DNA from: JBKGYG01 sp046546235
GTDB lineage: Bacteria; Bacillota; Clostridia; Lachnospirales; DSM-24629
Direction: 5' to 3'
Length of the DNA stretch: 64,000 bases
NCBI GenBank assembly: GCA_046546235.1
Contig: JBKGYG010000001.1
Span: 62,001-126,000 of the forward strand
Made by a program: the position numbers and the translations under genes. Below are positions 26,848-36,221 of the stretch, piece by piece; positions within the stretch are counted from its first letter, which is position 1, and every line of letters begins with the position of its first letter. The notes under the pieces were generated by a model. It had not been told where the DNA came from. It made no database searches and saw only the letters and a list, made by a program, of their open reading frames with translations.

Positions 26848-28176
26848 TTATCTGATAAAGTCTAATAATGAAGGTTTCATAATGCTAGCTGAAGACATTA
26901 ATGATGCATTATAAACTGTTTCATAGCTTTTCATATCAACAACAACTTCAGATATATCAACATCTTCATTTTGTGACATTAAGTCTGTAAAATTAAGGTC
27001 ATCATTTTCTAATCTATTATCAGTTAGTTCTAGGCGATTCATTCGACTTCCTAAGTCAGCAGTTGCTCCTACTATGTTTTTTATATGCTTATCTGCTTTA
27101 CTAATCATAGCTTCAAATTTTTTGCCTAACTCATCTTCCAATAATGTTTGTTTATCGGATTCATCATTAGGTATATTTTTAGTTTCTTTAATAAGTTCAT
27201 CAATATCTCTAACCAAATCATTTGTTATAACATTTTTCCCTAAAGAATTTACTTCAATATCTTGATTATAGCTAACTTGATACTCTATTTTATCATTAGT
27301 ATTTGCATAATTTACCCAAGTTGTATTATCAAGAGGGTCAACTTTATGTACTGTTTCAAAGTAATGCACAGGATTTAGATCATTTTTGTTAAACCCACTT
27401 TTGTCATATGTAAATGAAAAGTCGGGATTAACATTATTAACATCGTTTTCATTAAATATTAGTTCTCCTGTGTCTTGCAAAAAGTTAACTTCTCCAGCTA
27501 ATGGCTGATATGAATCAACATCTGTTGAATTTATAGTGTTAATATTTAAATCAGCTCCTCCATTCGTAGGTATGCTATTAATCGGTGGATCTGCATCTTG
27601 AAGATTATCATAAGCCAATCTTACTCTATATGCCTCCATTTGAGCTGGGGGTGTCCCATCTTGAATATAAGTCATTTCTTCAATATCTTCACTAGAAAAT
27701 TCTTCTTTTATTTGATATGTCTCTGTATTTTCATTATTAAAAATCAAAGACGTATCTGTTTTATATCCAGTAAACACAAATCTACCAGCATAATTAACAT
27801 TACCTTCTTGTTGTATCTGTGACTTTAATTGTTCTAATTCAGAGACTATTTTTTCCCTTTCCCCTGTCCCTAATGTATCTGAACTTGCTTGTACACTTAA
27901 ATCCCTTATTCTCTTCATAACATCCGTTATATTAGTTAGTGCTTGTTCAGTTACTCCCATCCAAGACAATGCATCATTAATATTTGACCTATACTGGTCT
28001 ATTTCCCTTAAGTTTGTTCTTAGTTTTATAGCCCTAACTGCTACAATTGGATCTTCCGAAGGTTTTTGTATCTTCTTACCTGTTGCCATTTGTTGTTCTA
28101 ATCGGCTTAATTGAGATTTGTTTTTATTTAAGCCCATTAGTATATTATTTCTCATCATACTATTTGTTATTCTCAT
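26848..28176 (-). CDS. flgL: hook-filament junction protein FlgL
   Basis: 442 aa. The flagellin-like N-terminus is MRITNSMMRNNILMGLNKNK, QMATGKKIQKPSEDPIVAVR, LSWMGVTEQALTNITDVMKR, and the C-terminal helix is NDDLNFTDLMSQNEDVDISE followed by METVYNASL-type D0. It forms the junction between FlgK and the filament. It is longer than the 300-aa minimal form, with an inserted middle domain (about residues 140-330). It follows the second flgK by 12 nt. Confidence 0.93.
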   Translation of the reverse strand: MRITNSMMRNNILMGLNKNKSQLSRLEQQMATGKKIQKPSEDPIVAVRAIKLRTNLREIDQYRSNINDALSWMGVTEQALTNITDVMKRIRDLSVQASSDTLGTGEREKIVSELEQLKSQIQQEGNVNYAGRFVFTGYKTDTSLIFNNENTETYQIKEEFSSEDIEEMTYIQDGTPPAQMEAYRVRLAYDNLQDADPPINSIPTNGGADLNINTINSTDVDSYQPLAGEVNFLQDTGELIFNENDVNNVNPDFSFTYDKSGFNKNDLNPVHYFETVHKVDPLDNTTWVNYANTNDKIEYQVSYNQDIEVNSLGKNVITNDLVRDIDELIKETKNIPNDESDKQTLLEDELGKKFEAMISKADKHIKNIVGATADLGSRMNRLELTDNRLENDDLNFTDLMSQNEDVDISEVVVDMKSYETVYNASLMSSASIMKPSLLDFIR

Positions 28177-28188
28177 AAAACAACCCTC

Positions 28189-29907
28189 CTATACACCCAT
28201 TCCATTAATTGTTACATCATATATTTCATCCATAACACCTATCATTTTGGCTGCTAAATTATACGCATGTTGAAATTTCAACATATTAGCTGTTTCTTCA
28301 TTTAAATCCACACCTGAAAAGGATAATCTTTGATTTTCAATTGTTAGCAACATATTTTCTTGCCCTTCTTTAAAATTGGTAGCTTGTTTAGCATCAATCC
28401 CTAATTCACTAATAAGAGCTTGCATGTAACTTTCTGGTTTTCCTTTGTCAAACATATCAAGGTCATTTTTAAGATTTAATAAATCAAGCACCAAATCATT
28501 ACTATCTAAGCCTGCAGAAATATCATATGTTGTAGCAATATTTGATATATCATCTATAATTCTACTATCCAGCGTAAAGTTGTTAGCTGTTATTTGATTA
28601 TAGGATAAGGCATCATTTTCGTCTAAAGGTGGGGACCCATTATACCCTTCATATGAAAACAGTACTTGATCTGTATTCCCATTTAAATCTTCACCTTGTT
28701 TATGTATTCCATTTACGTTTTTTGCAAAGGTTCTAACAAATTCATTTATTCTGTTGATATAATAAGGTACGCCCTTATAATCCATAGAATTACCAATTTC
28801 AACATTCGATGCCCCAGCCGGTACTGTAGCTGGGTCAACTTCAAATTCAATACGGTTATTAACATCATCATAAATGTAATTTGTATATTCTACTAATACA
28901 TTATCCACCATAATCTCCCCACTTGTTGGTATATCTAATCTATTAATATCTTCAACTATAAGTGGATTCCCTGTACTAGCTACTTGTCCTTTGAAATTTT
29001 CTTCATTATTCCCATCTCTCATATCTAAAAGCCCTTTTAATTCTCCCCCAAGCTTGTTATCATCTAGGTAAAACTGTTGTCCTGACTCCCAATATATATC
29101 ATATAAATCAGGCTCGTCTTCTGGATTATATAATGTGTCTCTAGGGCTTAATTCTAAATAATTAGCTTTATTACCATCTACTAAAACTTGTCCATTAATT
29201 GTAACTGCAAATCTTTTCGTATTATTCCCTTGATCAACTTCATTTGTTTTTACATTTACTACTTTAGATAATTGATCAATTAATACTGCTCTTTCATCTC
29301 TTAAATCATTTGCTTTTGATCCATCCAGCTCTAAATTTGCAATTTGTCCATTTATACTACCGAGCTGATTAGCTATAAAATTAATTTCTTCAACTTTTGA
29401 TTTAACTGAAAAATTAAGGTCTCTTTGCATATTTCTCAATTGTTCATCCATGCTATTAAAAAAAGATACGAAACTAATGGCAGAATCTTTAAATGTAGAT
29501 CTATAAGCTTCATCACCTGCATTAGTAGATAGTCTTTGTAATTGTTCAAACATACGATTAAATTCTACACTAAAACCAGCATCTGTTGGTTCTTTAAATA
29601 TCGTTTCTAACTGTTTCATCTGTTCATCTTTAACTTGATATTCCCCAAAATGTTGTATCGTATTCCAATACTTCACATCAAAATACTGATTTCTCATTTG
29701 ATCAATACTAACAACCTCTGACCCTGTTCCTATCATTCCTTTTTCTGAATATGCAGGCAATGGTCTAGTAGCTTTTTGTTCTGCTACTTGTCTTGAATAA
29801 CCTTCTGTTTCAGCGTTTGTTATATTATGATTTGTAACATCTAATGAGGTTCTTGAAGAATATAGCCCTTGAGTTGCTACATTTAACCCAAAAAACGATG
29901 ATCTCAT
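28189..29907 (-). CDS. flgK: hook-associated protein FlgK, second copy
   Basis: 572 aa. The N-terminal rod/hook motif is FGLNVATQGLYSSRTSLDVT then NHNITNAETEGYSRQ, with the central FDVKYWNTIQHFGEYQVKDE and the C-terminal SFSGVDLNEETANMLKFQHA YNLAAK block. It is a full FlgK directly after another FlgK (29946-31556). The two share domain order but differ strongly in the middle. It may form an extra junction ring or replace the partner under some conditions. The gap to the upstream copy is 38 nt. Confidence 0.9.
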   Translation of the reverse strand: MRSSFFGLNVATQGLYSSRTSLDVTNHNITNAETEGYSRQVAEQKATRPLPAYSEKGMIGTGSEVVSIDQMRNQYFDVKYWNTIQHFGEYQVKDEQMKQLETIFKEPTDAGFSVEFNRMFEQLQRLSTNAGDEAYRSTFKDSAISFVSFFNSMDEQLRNMQRDLNFSVKSKVEEINFIANQLGSINGQIANLELDGSKANDLRDERAVLIDQLSKVVNVKTNEVDQGNNTKRFAVTINGQVLVDGNKANYLELSPRDTLYNPEDEPDLYDIYWESGQQFYLDDNKLGGELKGLLDMRDGNNEENFKGQVASTGNPLIVEDINRLDIPTSGEIMVDNVLVEYTNYIYDDVNNRIEFEVDPATVPAGASNVEIGNSMDYKGVPYYINRINEFVRTFAKNVNGIHKQGEDLNGNTDQVLFSYEGYNGSPPLDENDALSYNQITANNFTLDSRIIDDISNIATTYDISAGLDSNDLVLDLLNLKNDLDMFDKGKPESYMQALISELGIDAKQATNFKEGQENMLLTIENQRLSFSGVDLNEETANMLKFQHAYNLAAKMIGVMDEIYDVTINGMGV

Positions 29908-29945
29908 ACTAATGCCTCCTTACATTTCTTAAGTGCTATTCTGCT

Positions 29946-31556
29946 TTATCTTCCTACTATTCCTAATCTAGAAATAACATGTTCTAACATATCGTCAACT
30001 GTATTTATTACTTTTGCAGATGCGTTATAAGCATGTTGATATTTCATCATATTTCCTAATTCTTCATCATTTGAAACACCCATTAATTTACTTCTTTGAT
30101 TATCTATTTGGTTCACCATTGTCTTTTGATTAGTTTGCATTTTATTTGCTAAATTACCTTCATGCCCCAGTCCTGATACAAACGCTGAGTAATACTCTGT
30201 ATAATTAACTATTGAAGAACCCCCTGGTTCAATAGATGAAAAAGGTGCTTTCCATTTTTCAATAATATCTTCAACTATTGAGTTGTCTCCAATATCTGTA
30301 GGTGTTTTGCTTAAAGCAATTTTATCATAATCCTTTAAAATCTCAGGATTAATAACTATGTTCCCTGCTGAATATAATGTATATACATCATTAGAATCCT
30401 CTTCTATGTATTCCCCTGTTGCATCATATCTATCATAATGCTCTCTTTTAAAAAGTTCTGTTCCTCTACTACCATCTATTCCATATGGCGCACTTCCAGT
30501 ATCCAGTTGAATTGATCCTGTTGTTGTGTTTGGAGCTAATGTATCATTTATTAATGTTGCAATCCCATGAATAAGATTATCAAACTGAGCTTGTGCATTC
30601 ATTATCATAGAAGATTTTATATTTTCTTCATAATGAGCTTGATTTTCCATATCGGTATAATTTGCAGTTCTTGTACCTCTTGCTAAAAGCAACCCTTTTA
30701 AAGAACCAATATCATTATCATTCTCTGAGGAAATGGATTTGCTAAAATTAAACACATCATGCCCATATTCTTCCCAAACTGGCTTAACCAAAGGACTATT
30801 TGGCTCAGCTTGCTCAAGTGTCATTTTAGATACTCTATTTTCATCAACAAATCCTAGCCCTTCTACTAATACAGAAACTCTTCCTGCGTTATCTTCTTTA
30901 TATGATATATCAACAAGATGCGCCAAACGATCAAGTGAATTATTCCTTTCATCTCTCAAATCATTAGCACGATCCCCAAACGCTTCATATCGACTTATTT
31001 TCTCATTCAAAGTTACAATATCTTCACCTATTTGATTAATTTCATCTACTGTATCTTTTATTTGTTGATTTAAATTTAACTGATAATCATTAATTTGATC
31101 ACTTATAAGATTAGCTCTATCTATAAGCATAACAGCACTTTGTACAAATGTACCTCTAGTTTCTAATCCTTCTGGTTGTTTTGATAACTCATTAAGAGAA
31201 TTCCAAAAAGAATTTAGAACTTCAGAAAAACTCTCTCCTTCTATCTCCCCAAAGATTGTTTCTAACTCTTGAATTGCTTCATATTTAGAAAGATAATATC
31301 CTTGACGTCCTGTTTCATTTCTAAACGCTTCATCTAAAAACTGATCTCTTACTTGTCTTATTGCTTGAATATCTGTTCCAAGTCCTAATTGAAAATTATT
31401 ACCTACATTTGTATATGAACTATCTTTAAATAGTGCTTGTTGTCTAACATAACCAGGGGTATCAACATTTGATAAATTATGGGCTGTAACATTAAGCGCC
31501 CTTTGATTAGCGTCTAACCCTGAAATAGCTCTTGATAAACTGCTAACTGAAGCCAT
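29946..31556 (-). CDS. flgK: hook-associated protein FlgK, first copy
   Basis: 536 aa. N-terminal SSLSRAISGLDANQRALNVT then AHNLSNVDTPGYVRQ, QVRDQFLDEAFRNETGRQGY, and C-terminal LMGVSNDEELGNMMKYQHAY plus NASAKVINTVDDMLE. These are the standard FlgK D0/D1 helices. It follows flgN by 25 nt, the normal place for FlgK, so this is probably the orthologue of the single FlgK of other Firmicutes. Confidence 0.92.
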   Translation of the reverse strand: MASVSSLSRAISGLDANQRALNVTAHNLSNVDTPGYVRQQALFKDSSYTNVGNNFQLGLGTDIQAIRQVRDQFLDEAFRNETGRQGYYLSKYEAIQELETIFGEIEGESFSEVLNSFWNSLNELSKQPEGLETRGTFVQSAVMLIDRANLISDQINDYQLNLNQQIKDTVDEINQIGEDIVTLNEKISRYEAFGDRANDLRDERNNSLDRLAHLVDISYKEDNAGRVSVLVEGLGFVDENRVSKMTLEQAEPNSPLVKPVWEEYGHDVFNFSKSISSENDNDIGSLKGLLLARGTRTANYTDMENQAHYEENIKSSMIMNAQAQFDNLIHGIATLINDTLAPNTTTGSIQLDTGSAPYGIDGSRGTELFKREHYDRYDATGEYIEEDSNDVYTLYSAGNIVINPEILKDYDKIALSKTPTDIGDNSIVEDIIEKWKAPFSSIEPGGSSIVNYTEYYSAFVSGLGHEGNLANKMQTNQKTMVNQIDNQRSKLMGVSNDEELGNMMKYQHAYNASAKVINTVDDMLEHVISRLGIVGR

Positions 31557-31581
31557 CCTATCACCTCAACTCAAATACTTT

Positions 31582-32094
31582 TTATTGCTTAGCATCAAAC
31601 ATGCTTGTATGGTTATTAGCTTGTGAAGATGTTCCCTTGTTTTCATACCCTGCTGTTTCTGGAACATTTCTACTACTTCTAATTGCATTTACAGTAAAAT
31701 CTATAAAATCAAGGGATTGTTGAATTAATACCTTGTTTTGTTCATTCTTTTCTTTTAGTTGACTCAAATTTGATCTTAGTTCCTCATTAATTTTATACAA
31801 TTTTTCTTTTTCCTTTAATTGACTATCTAACATATCTATCAAATTCAACAAAGTAAGTTCTTCTGGTTTTTTATTTATAACTATTCCAATATCATTAATC
31901 AATTCTTCTCTTTTTTTATCTAAACGAAAAACTCGCCCAGCCAATGTTTGTTCTTCATTAGTTAGCTTCTGTAGGCTGGGCACATCCCCATTGATAATTA
32001 CATCTGTTTTCTTAGTGGATATTTTTAAAAGTTCTTTATAACAATCTAATTCTTCTAAAAGTGTTTCTGTTAAATCTTCAATTAAACTGGCCAT
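31582..32094 (-). CDS. flgN: flagellar export chaperone FlgN
   Basis: 170 aa, helical. N-terminal LIEDLTETLLEELDCYKELL, KLTNEEQTLAGRVFRLDKKR and ALI-type helix QQSLDFIDFTVNAIRS are typical of FlgN, the chaperone for FlgK and FlgL. The C-terminal 30 residues are Ser/Asn-rich and unstructured. It sits between flgM and flgK, the usual Firmicute order. Confidence 0.92.
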   Translation of the reverse strand: MASLIEDLTETLLEELDCYKELLKISTKKTDVIINGDVPSLQKLTNEEQTLAGRVFRLDKKREELINDIGIVINKKPEELTLLNLIDMLDSQLKEKEKLYKINEELRSNLSQLKEKNEQNKVLIQQSLDFIDFTVNAIRSSRNVPETAGYENKGTSSQANNHTSMFDAKQ

Positions 32095-32168
32095 TTTATA
32101 CCTCCTTCTTTAATTCGGAGAGTTGTAATATAATATATTTCTTAATACTTACAGTAATAATTAAAACC

Positions 32169-32444
32169 TTATTTAGAGCCTAATATTTTGTTAACTAGCT
32201 TTTCTACTACTTCTTCTGAATTAACCTTATATTCTCCCGATTCCATCTGTTGTTTTAATTTTATAACTTTATCCATTCTAATATCTGGAGCTTTGTCAAC
32301 TGCCTTTTTAGCAATTTGTAATTCTTTACCGAACTGAGAAATATTTAACGAGTCTTTTTCTTTTGAAGCATTGTAGTTCTTTATTGATTTTTTACCATTG
32401 CTTTTATAGACAGAATTTACTTTGTTAACTTGATTAATCCTCAT
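32169..32444 (-). CDS. flgM: anti-sigma-D factor FlgM
   Basis: 91 aa. The N-terminus is polar and disordered (MRINQVNKVNSVYKSNGKKS). The C-terminal half has the FlgM motifs DSLNISQFGKELQIAKKAVD, APDIRMDKVIKLKQQMESGE and YKVNSEEVVEKLV. It holds sigma-D until the hook is complete. ATG at 32444 with AGGTGG upstream is preferred over an upstream start. A sigma-D-like promoter at 32514-32540 suggests feedback control of this operon. Confidence 0.93.
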   Translation of the reverse strand: MRINQVNKVNSVYKSNGKKSIKNYNASKEKDSLNISQFGKELQIAKKAVDKAPDIRMDKVIKLKQQMESGEYKVNSEEVVEKLVNKILGSK

Positions 32445-32513
32445 TCTAATCACCACCTTATTATTATTTTCAACTGTAGCAACACTTAATTTGATTCCTA
32501 CTTTCTATATTAT

Positions 32514-32540
32514 TTATCGGTATAGATAATAAAATACTTA
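32514..32540 (-). promoter_or_regulatory. probable sigma-D promoter of flgM–flgN–flgK
   Basis: Minus-strand TAAG (32537-32540), 15-nt spacer, ACCGATAA (32514-32521). The exact spacing and CCGATA core fit sigma-D with two -10 mismatches and one -35 mismatch. Confidence 0.65.
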
Positions 32541-32562
32541 AGTTTCTTTTATTCAAATTAGT

Positions 32563-32597
32563 AAAGGGTATATAAGTTGTGCTACTTATATACCCTT
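32563..32597 (-). terminator. stem-loop after yvyF
   Basis: Minus-strand AAGGGTATATAAGT and ACTTATATACCCTTT form a 14-bp perfect stem with a 6-nt loop. The stem starts within 10 nt of the yvyF stop. The following sequence is ACTAATTTG, so the U-tract is weak, but the stem is strong and separates yvyF from the flgM promoter. Confidence 0.65.
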
Positions 32598-32603
32598 AAG
32601 ATT

Positions 32604-33017
32604 CTAAAATCTATCTTTATTAAGATAACGCATTCTACTTTTTGTATCTTTTTTAAATGTTTCTTTTTTTGGCTCTTCTTTTGGATAAACACTTCCTAGA
32701 TTATGAGCAATATCATCTTTGCATTTATTACAAAAACGACCAGTTTTAATAGATGTTCCACATCGCTCACATTCTATACCAATAGATGAATCTTGCGAAA
32801 AAGCAAGTCTTTCCTCTCTTATCCATTGTCGTATTTGATTAATATTCACTTCAGTTTCTTCTGCTACTTCATAAATCTGAGCTTGTGGATTATCCTTAAT
32901 ATATGCCTTTACTTCTTGAAACTTGTTTTCAAGTTCATCTTTGCATTTTGGACAAATAGGAACACCAGCTATATAATTAAAGATTTTCCCACAAGATTTA
33001 CAATTACGAACATCCAT
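32604..33017 (-). CDS. yvyF: YvyF/TIGR03826 flagellar-operon zinc protein
   Basis: 137 aa. It starts NCKSCGKIFNYIAGVPICPK with two CxxC pairs (CKSC, CPKC), has a helix-turn-helix-like middle (AQIYEVAEETEVNINQIRQW) and a second zinc ribbon (CERCGTSIKTGRFCNKC). In Bacillus this family lies between comF and flgM and its role is poorly defined. Position and cysteines match. AAAGGAGGTTGTTTT precedes the ATG. Confidence 0.92.
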   Translation of the reverse strand: MDVRNCKSCGKIFNYIAGVPICPKCKDELENKFQEVKAYIKDNPQAQIYEVAEETEVNINQIRQWIREERLAFSQDSSIGIECERCGTSIKTGRFCNKCKDDIAHNLGSVYPKEEPKKETFKKDTKSRMRYLNKDRF

Positions 33018-33059
33018 AAAACAACCTCCTTTTGAATTACGAAACCAGCAACAGCCTAT

Positions 33060-33782
33060 CTAATATCCTTTTCCAATACAAAGACTTATAAAATACACTT
33101 GGATATCATCATTATGTATATTCTTTTTTAAAGCTCTTGCACAAGCATTTATTGTACTTCCTGTAGTATATATATCGTCAACCAATAGAATTTTCTTAAA
33201 CGAATATCTATTATTCTTTAGTGAGATAGCATTTCTTAGATTTTTAATTCTTTGTTCATCATTTAAGCCTTTTTGCGCTTTTGTATCTCGCACTCTTTCT
33301 AAGCAACATTCAACTTTGATATCTAACATCTTACCAATTTCTTTTGCCAATACTTCTGATTGATTGTATCCTCTTTTTTTCTTTTTCTTATAATATAAAG
33401 GAATAGGTATTATTACATCAATTTTATACTGAATTAAAATTGATTTAAAATGATTAACTATTTCTTTCGCAAATAATTTACCATACTCCTTTTTATTATT
33501 ATATTTAAATGCATAAATAGCTTCTTTTAAAGGTTCCTGATACAAACATAAAGACCATCCTTTATTATAAACGTGTGCTTTTTTGCTACAATCAAAACAC
33601 AAAATATTTTCTTCATGATCTATAATTTTACTGCACTTTTCACAACGTGGCCCTTCAATTATTGGTATTGCTTCTCTACAATTTTTACATATTCTTTTTT
33701 CACTATACCAAGGAATAATCTCTTTACATATTGGACATATTGGTGGATAAACAAAATCAATTATACTCTCTATAATGTTCAT
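33060..33782 (-). CDS. comF: ComF-family phosphoribosyltransferase-like protein
   Basis: 240 aa. N-terminal zinc cysteines CPICKEIIPWYSEKRICKNC and CEKCSKII...CFDC, then a phosphoribosyltransferase fold with the PRPP-loop ILLVDDIYTTGSTINACARA and YNQSEVLAKEIGK. ComFC homologues assist DNA uptake. ATG at 33782 with GGGGATATT upstream, 10 nt after the recD2 stop, is preferred over a longer frame that overlaps recD2. Confidence 0.93.
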   Translation of the reverse strand: MNIIESIIDFVYPPICPICKEIIPWYSEKRICKNCREAIPIIEGPRCEKCSKIIDHEENILCFDCSKKAHVYNKGWSLCLYQEPLKEAIYAFKYNNKKEYGKLFAKEIVNHFKSILIQYKIDVIIPIPLYYKKKKKRGYNQSEVLAKEIGKMLDIKVECCLERVRDTKAQKGLNDEQRIKNLRNAISLKNNRYSFKKILLVDDIYTTGSTINACARALKKNIHNDDIQVYFISLCIGKGY

Positions 33783-33792
33783 AATATCCCCA

Positions 33793-36030
33793 TCAAACCC
33801 CTTCAATAACATCAAATATTTCTCTAATTCTTATCTTTAAACTTGAATATCTATTTATTTCTCTTTCATTCTGTATCATATTTTGAATAGTTGTATCATT
33901 CCCTATGATTACTACATATTGTTTTGCTCGTGTAATGGCAGTATACAAAAGATTTCTATTCATTAAAAGACTGGGGCCATTTAGTATAGGCATTATAACC
34001 ACAGGGTATTCTGATCCTTGACTTTTGTGAATTGTTACAGCGTATGCTAATTCTAATTCATCTAATTGATTAAATTCATAATAAACTATTTTCCCATCGT
34101 CAAAAATAATTTTCACTTTTTCAGTAAGATGATTAATATTTTCTATTACTCCGATATCTCCATTATAAACGCCTGTACCTTCATTAGTTGTATAGCCATG
34201 TTTATTTTTTATTTCCCAAACTAATTGATAGTTGTTTTTAATCTGCATAACTTTATCACCTTCTCTAAACATTGTAAATCTGTATAATTTTTCTTGCTTA
34301 GACTTGTTTGAAGGATTTACTATTTTTTGAACAACTGAGTTTAACTGTTCAACGCCAAGAGCTCCTTTTCTCATAGGGGTCAATATTTGCAAGCCATCAA
34401 AAACCTTATGTCCTGTAAATTTTGGTAGCCTATTTTTAATTAATGATATTAATTCCTCTATTATTGGTTCTATTGATAATCTCTTGATAAAGAAGAAATC
34501 TTTACTACGATTATTTAAATCAATATATTTACCCTCGTTAATCTTATGAGCATTCATTATAATATGACTTTGATGTGCTTGTCTAAATATACGTGTCAAT
34601 TTAACAACTTTTAATTTATTGGAAGTTATCAAGTCTTTTAAAACATTACCTGGTCCCACCGAAGGCAACTGATCTACATCACCAACCATTATCAATCTTG
34701 TTCCAGGCGCAATAGCTTTTAATAAGTGATGCATAATTACAACATCTACCATGGACATCTCATCAACAATAACAACATCAGCTTCAAGAGGATTATCTTC
34801 ATTTTTTTCAAAAACAAGCTTAGAGTTTTCCTCATCACTTAAATAACTAATTTCCAGTAATCTATGTATCGTTTGTGATTCAACTCCTGTTGCTTCTGTC
34901 ATTCTTTTTGCCGCTCTTCCTGTTGGTGCAGCTAATAATATATCTAAACCTTCTATATTAAAACATTCAATTATTGCATTTATAGTTGTTGTTTTTCCTG
35001 TTCCAGGCCCACCAGTAATAATTAAAATACTATTATACAAGGCTTCTTTTACTGCTTCTTTTTGTATATAATCTAAATTTATTTGAATTATTTTCTCTAT
35101 TTTATCAAGTTTTTCATCTATATGTTTTTCATTTATGTCATATGCCATCGTAAGATCGTATATTTTTCTAGCTATCGATAATTCCATAAAATAATATGCT
35201 TTGCTATAAACCAAAACTTCTTCTTGATATGTTTTTTGTATAACATTTTGATTAACTTGCATTTCTATCAAGGCATGTTCTATTATTTCTAATGGTACAT
35301 CTAGTAATTCTTTAACTTTTTTTAATAAATTATCTTTTGGTAAAAATATATGCCCATCTACAGCTGCTTGAATCAATATATATTCAATTCCTGATTTGAT
35401 TCTAAAATCAGATGTTGGAGTGATCCCAATCTTATGAGCTATATCATCAGACATCTTAAATCCTATCCCATTAATATCTTCTGCAAGCTTATATGGATTT
35501 GTCTTAATAAGTTGATATAATCCTTCTTTATACTTTTGATATATTTTTACAGCATAGGTGGTACTAATTCCATACTCTTGAAGAAAAATCATTGCTTGTC
35601 TCATTTCTTTTTTTTCATCAAATAATTCAGCAATTGATCTAGCTTTTTTTTCACTTATTCCCTTAATTTCTACTAGCCTTTCAGGTTCCTCATCAATAAT
35701 ACGGAATGTATCAAGCTTAAATCTTTTTACAATTTTTTTTGCTAAGGAAGGTCCTACTCCTTTAATTAATCCAGAACCTAAGTACCTCTCTATTGCTATA
35801 ATATTTTTTGGCATTGTGATTTTGTAATTACGAATATTATATTGCTCACCGTAAGTGGGATGATGTGTTCCCTCAACTTCTGCTTCTAAATATTCACCTT
35901 TATTAAGTTGTCCAAAGAAACCTATACAAGTTTTTTCTTTACCTTCATCTACAAGAGTTAAAACTGTATAGCCATTTTCTTTATTATTAAAAATTATTTC
36001 CTCTATATATCCTTCTATCTTTTGCATCAT
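33793..36030 (-). CDS. recD2: RecD-like DNA helicase (RecD2)
   Basis: 745 aa, 5'-3' superfamily 1B helicase. The N-terminal OB-like region (GYIEEIIFNNKENGYTVLTL) and HhH region (GLIKGVGPSLAKKIVKRF) are typical of RecD2. Walker A GGPGTGKTTTINAI is near residue 340, motif II DEMSMVDVVIM follows, and late motif AVTIHKSQGSEYPVVIMP and LYTAITRAK end the protein. It works without RecBC and helps mismatch or recombination repair. GGTGGGAG precedes ATG at 36030; a second ATG follows immediately. Confidence 0.96.
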   Translation of the reverse strand: MMQKIEGYIEEIIFNNKENGYTVLTLVDEGKEKTCIGFFGQLNKGEYLEAEVEGTHHPTYGEQYNIRNYKITMPKNIIAIERYLGSGLIKGVGPSLAKKIVKRFKLDTFRIIDEEPERLVEIKGISEKKARSIAELFDEKKEMRQAMIFLQEYGISTTYAVKIYQKYKEGLYQLIKTNPYKLAEDINGIGFKMSDDIAHKIGITPTSDFRIKSGIEYILIQAAVDGHIFLPKDNLLKKVKELLDVPLEIIEHALIEMQVNQNVIQKTYQEEVLVYSKAYYFMELSIARKIYDLTMAYDINEKHIDEKLDKIEKIIQINLDYIQKEAVKEALYNSILIITGGPGTGKTTTINAIIECFNIEGLDILLAAPTGRAAKRMTEATGVESQTIHRLLEISYLSDEENSKLVFEKNEDNPLEADVVIVDEMSMVDVVIMHHLLKAIAPGTRLIMVGDVDQLPSVGPGNVLKDLITSNKLKVVKLTRIFRQAHQSHIIMNAHKINEGKYIDLNNRSKDFFFIKRLSIEPIIEELISLIKNRLPKFTGHKVFDGLQILTPMRKGALGVEQLNSVVQKIVNPSNKSKQEKLYRFTMFREGDKVMQIKNNYQLVWEIKNKHGYTTNEGTGVYNGDIGVIENINHLTEKVKIIFDDGKIVYYEFNQLDELELAYAVTIHKSQGSEYPVVIMPILNGPSLLMNRNLLYTAITRAKQYVVIIGNDTTIQNMIQNEREINRYSSLKIRIREIFDVIEGV

Positions 36031-36162
36031 TACTCCCACCTAATGCTTTCATTTTTATCTATTGTAGCATAAATAACAAAGATTCTGTAGATATACACAA
36101 AATTCATTCATGATAATAAAAAAATTACTGTTTCAGTGGTTTCGAACAATCCTATAACAATT

Positions 36163-36200
36163 AAAAAACGACCAGCAAAACTATACTGTTTTTTCTGATC
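36163..36200 (-). terminator. terminator after metK
   Basis: Minus-strand GATCAG ... AAAAC and GTTTTG CTGGTC arms with AGTATA loop, followed by G then TTTTTT. It begins about 20 nt past the metK stop. Confidence 0.8.
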
Positions 36201-36221
36201 ACTTTTTAAACTCTAATCTTT

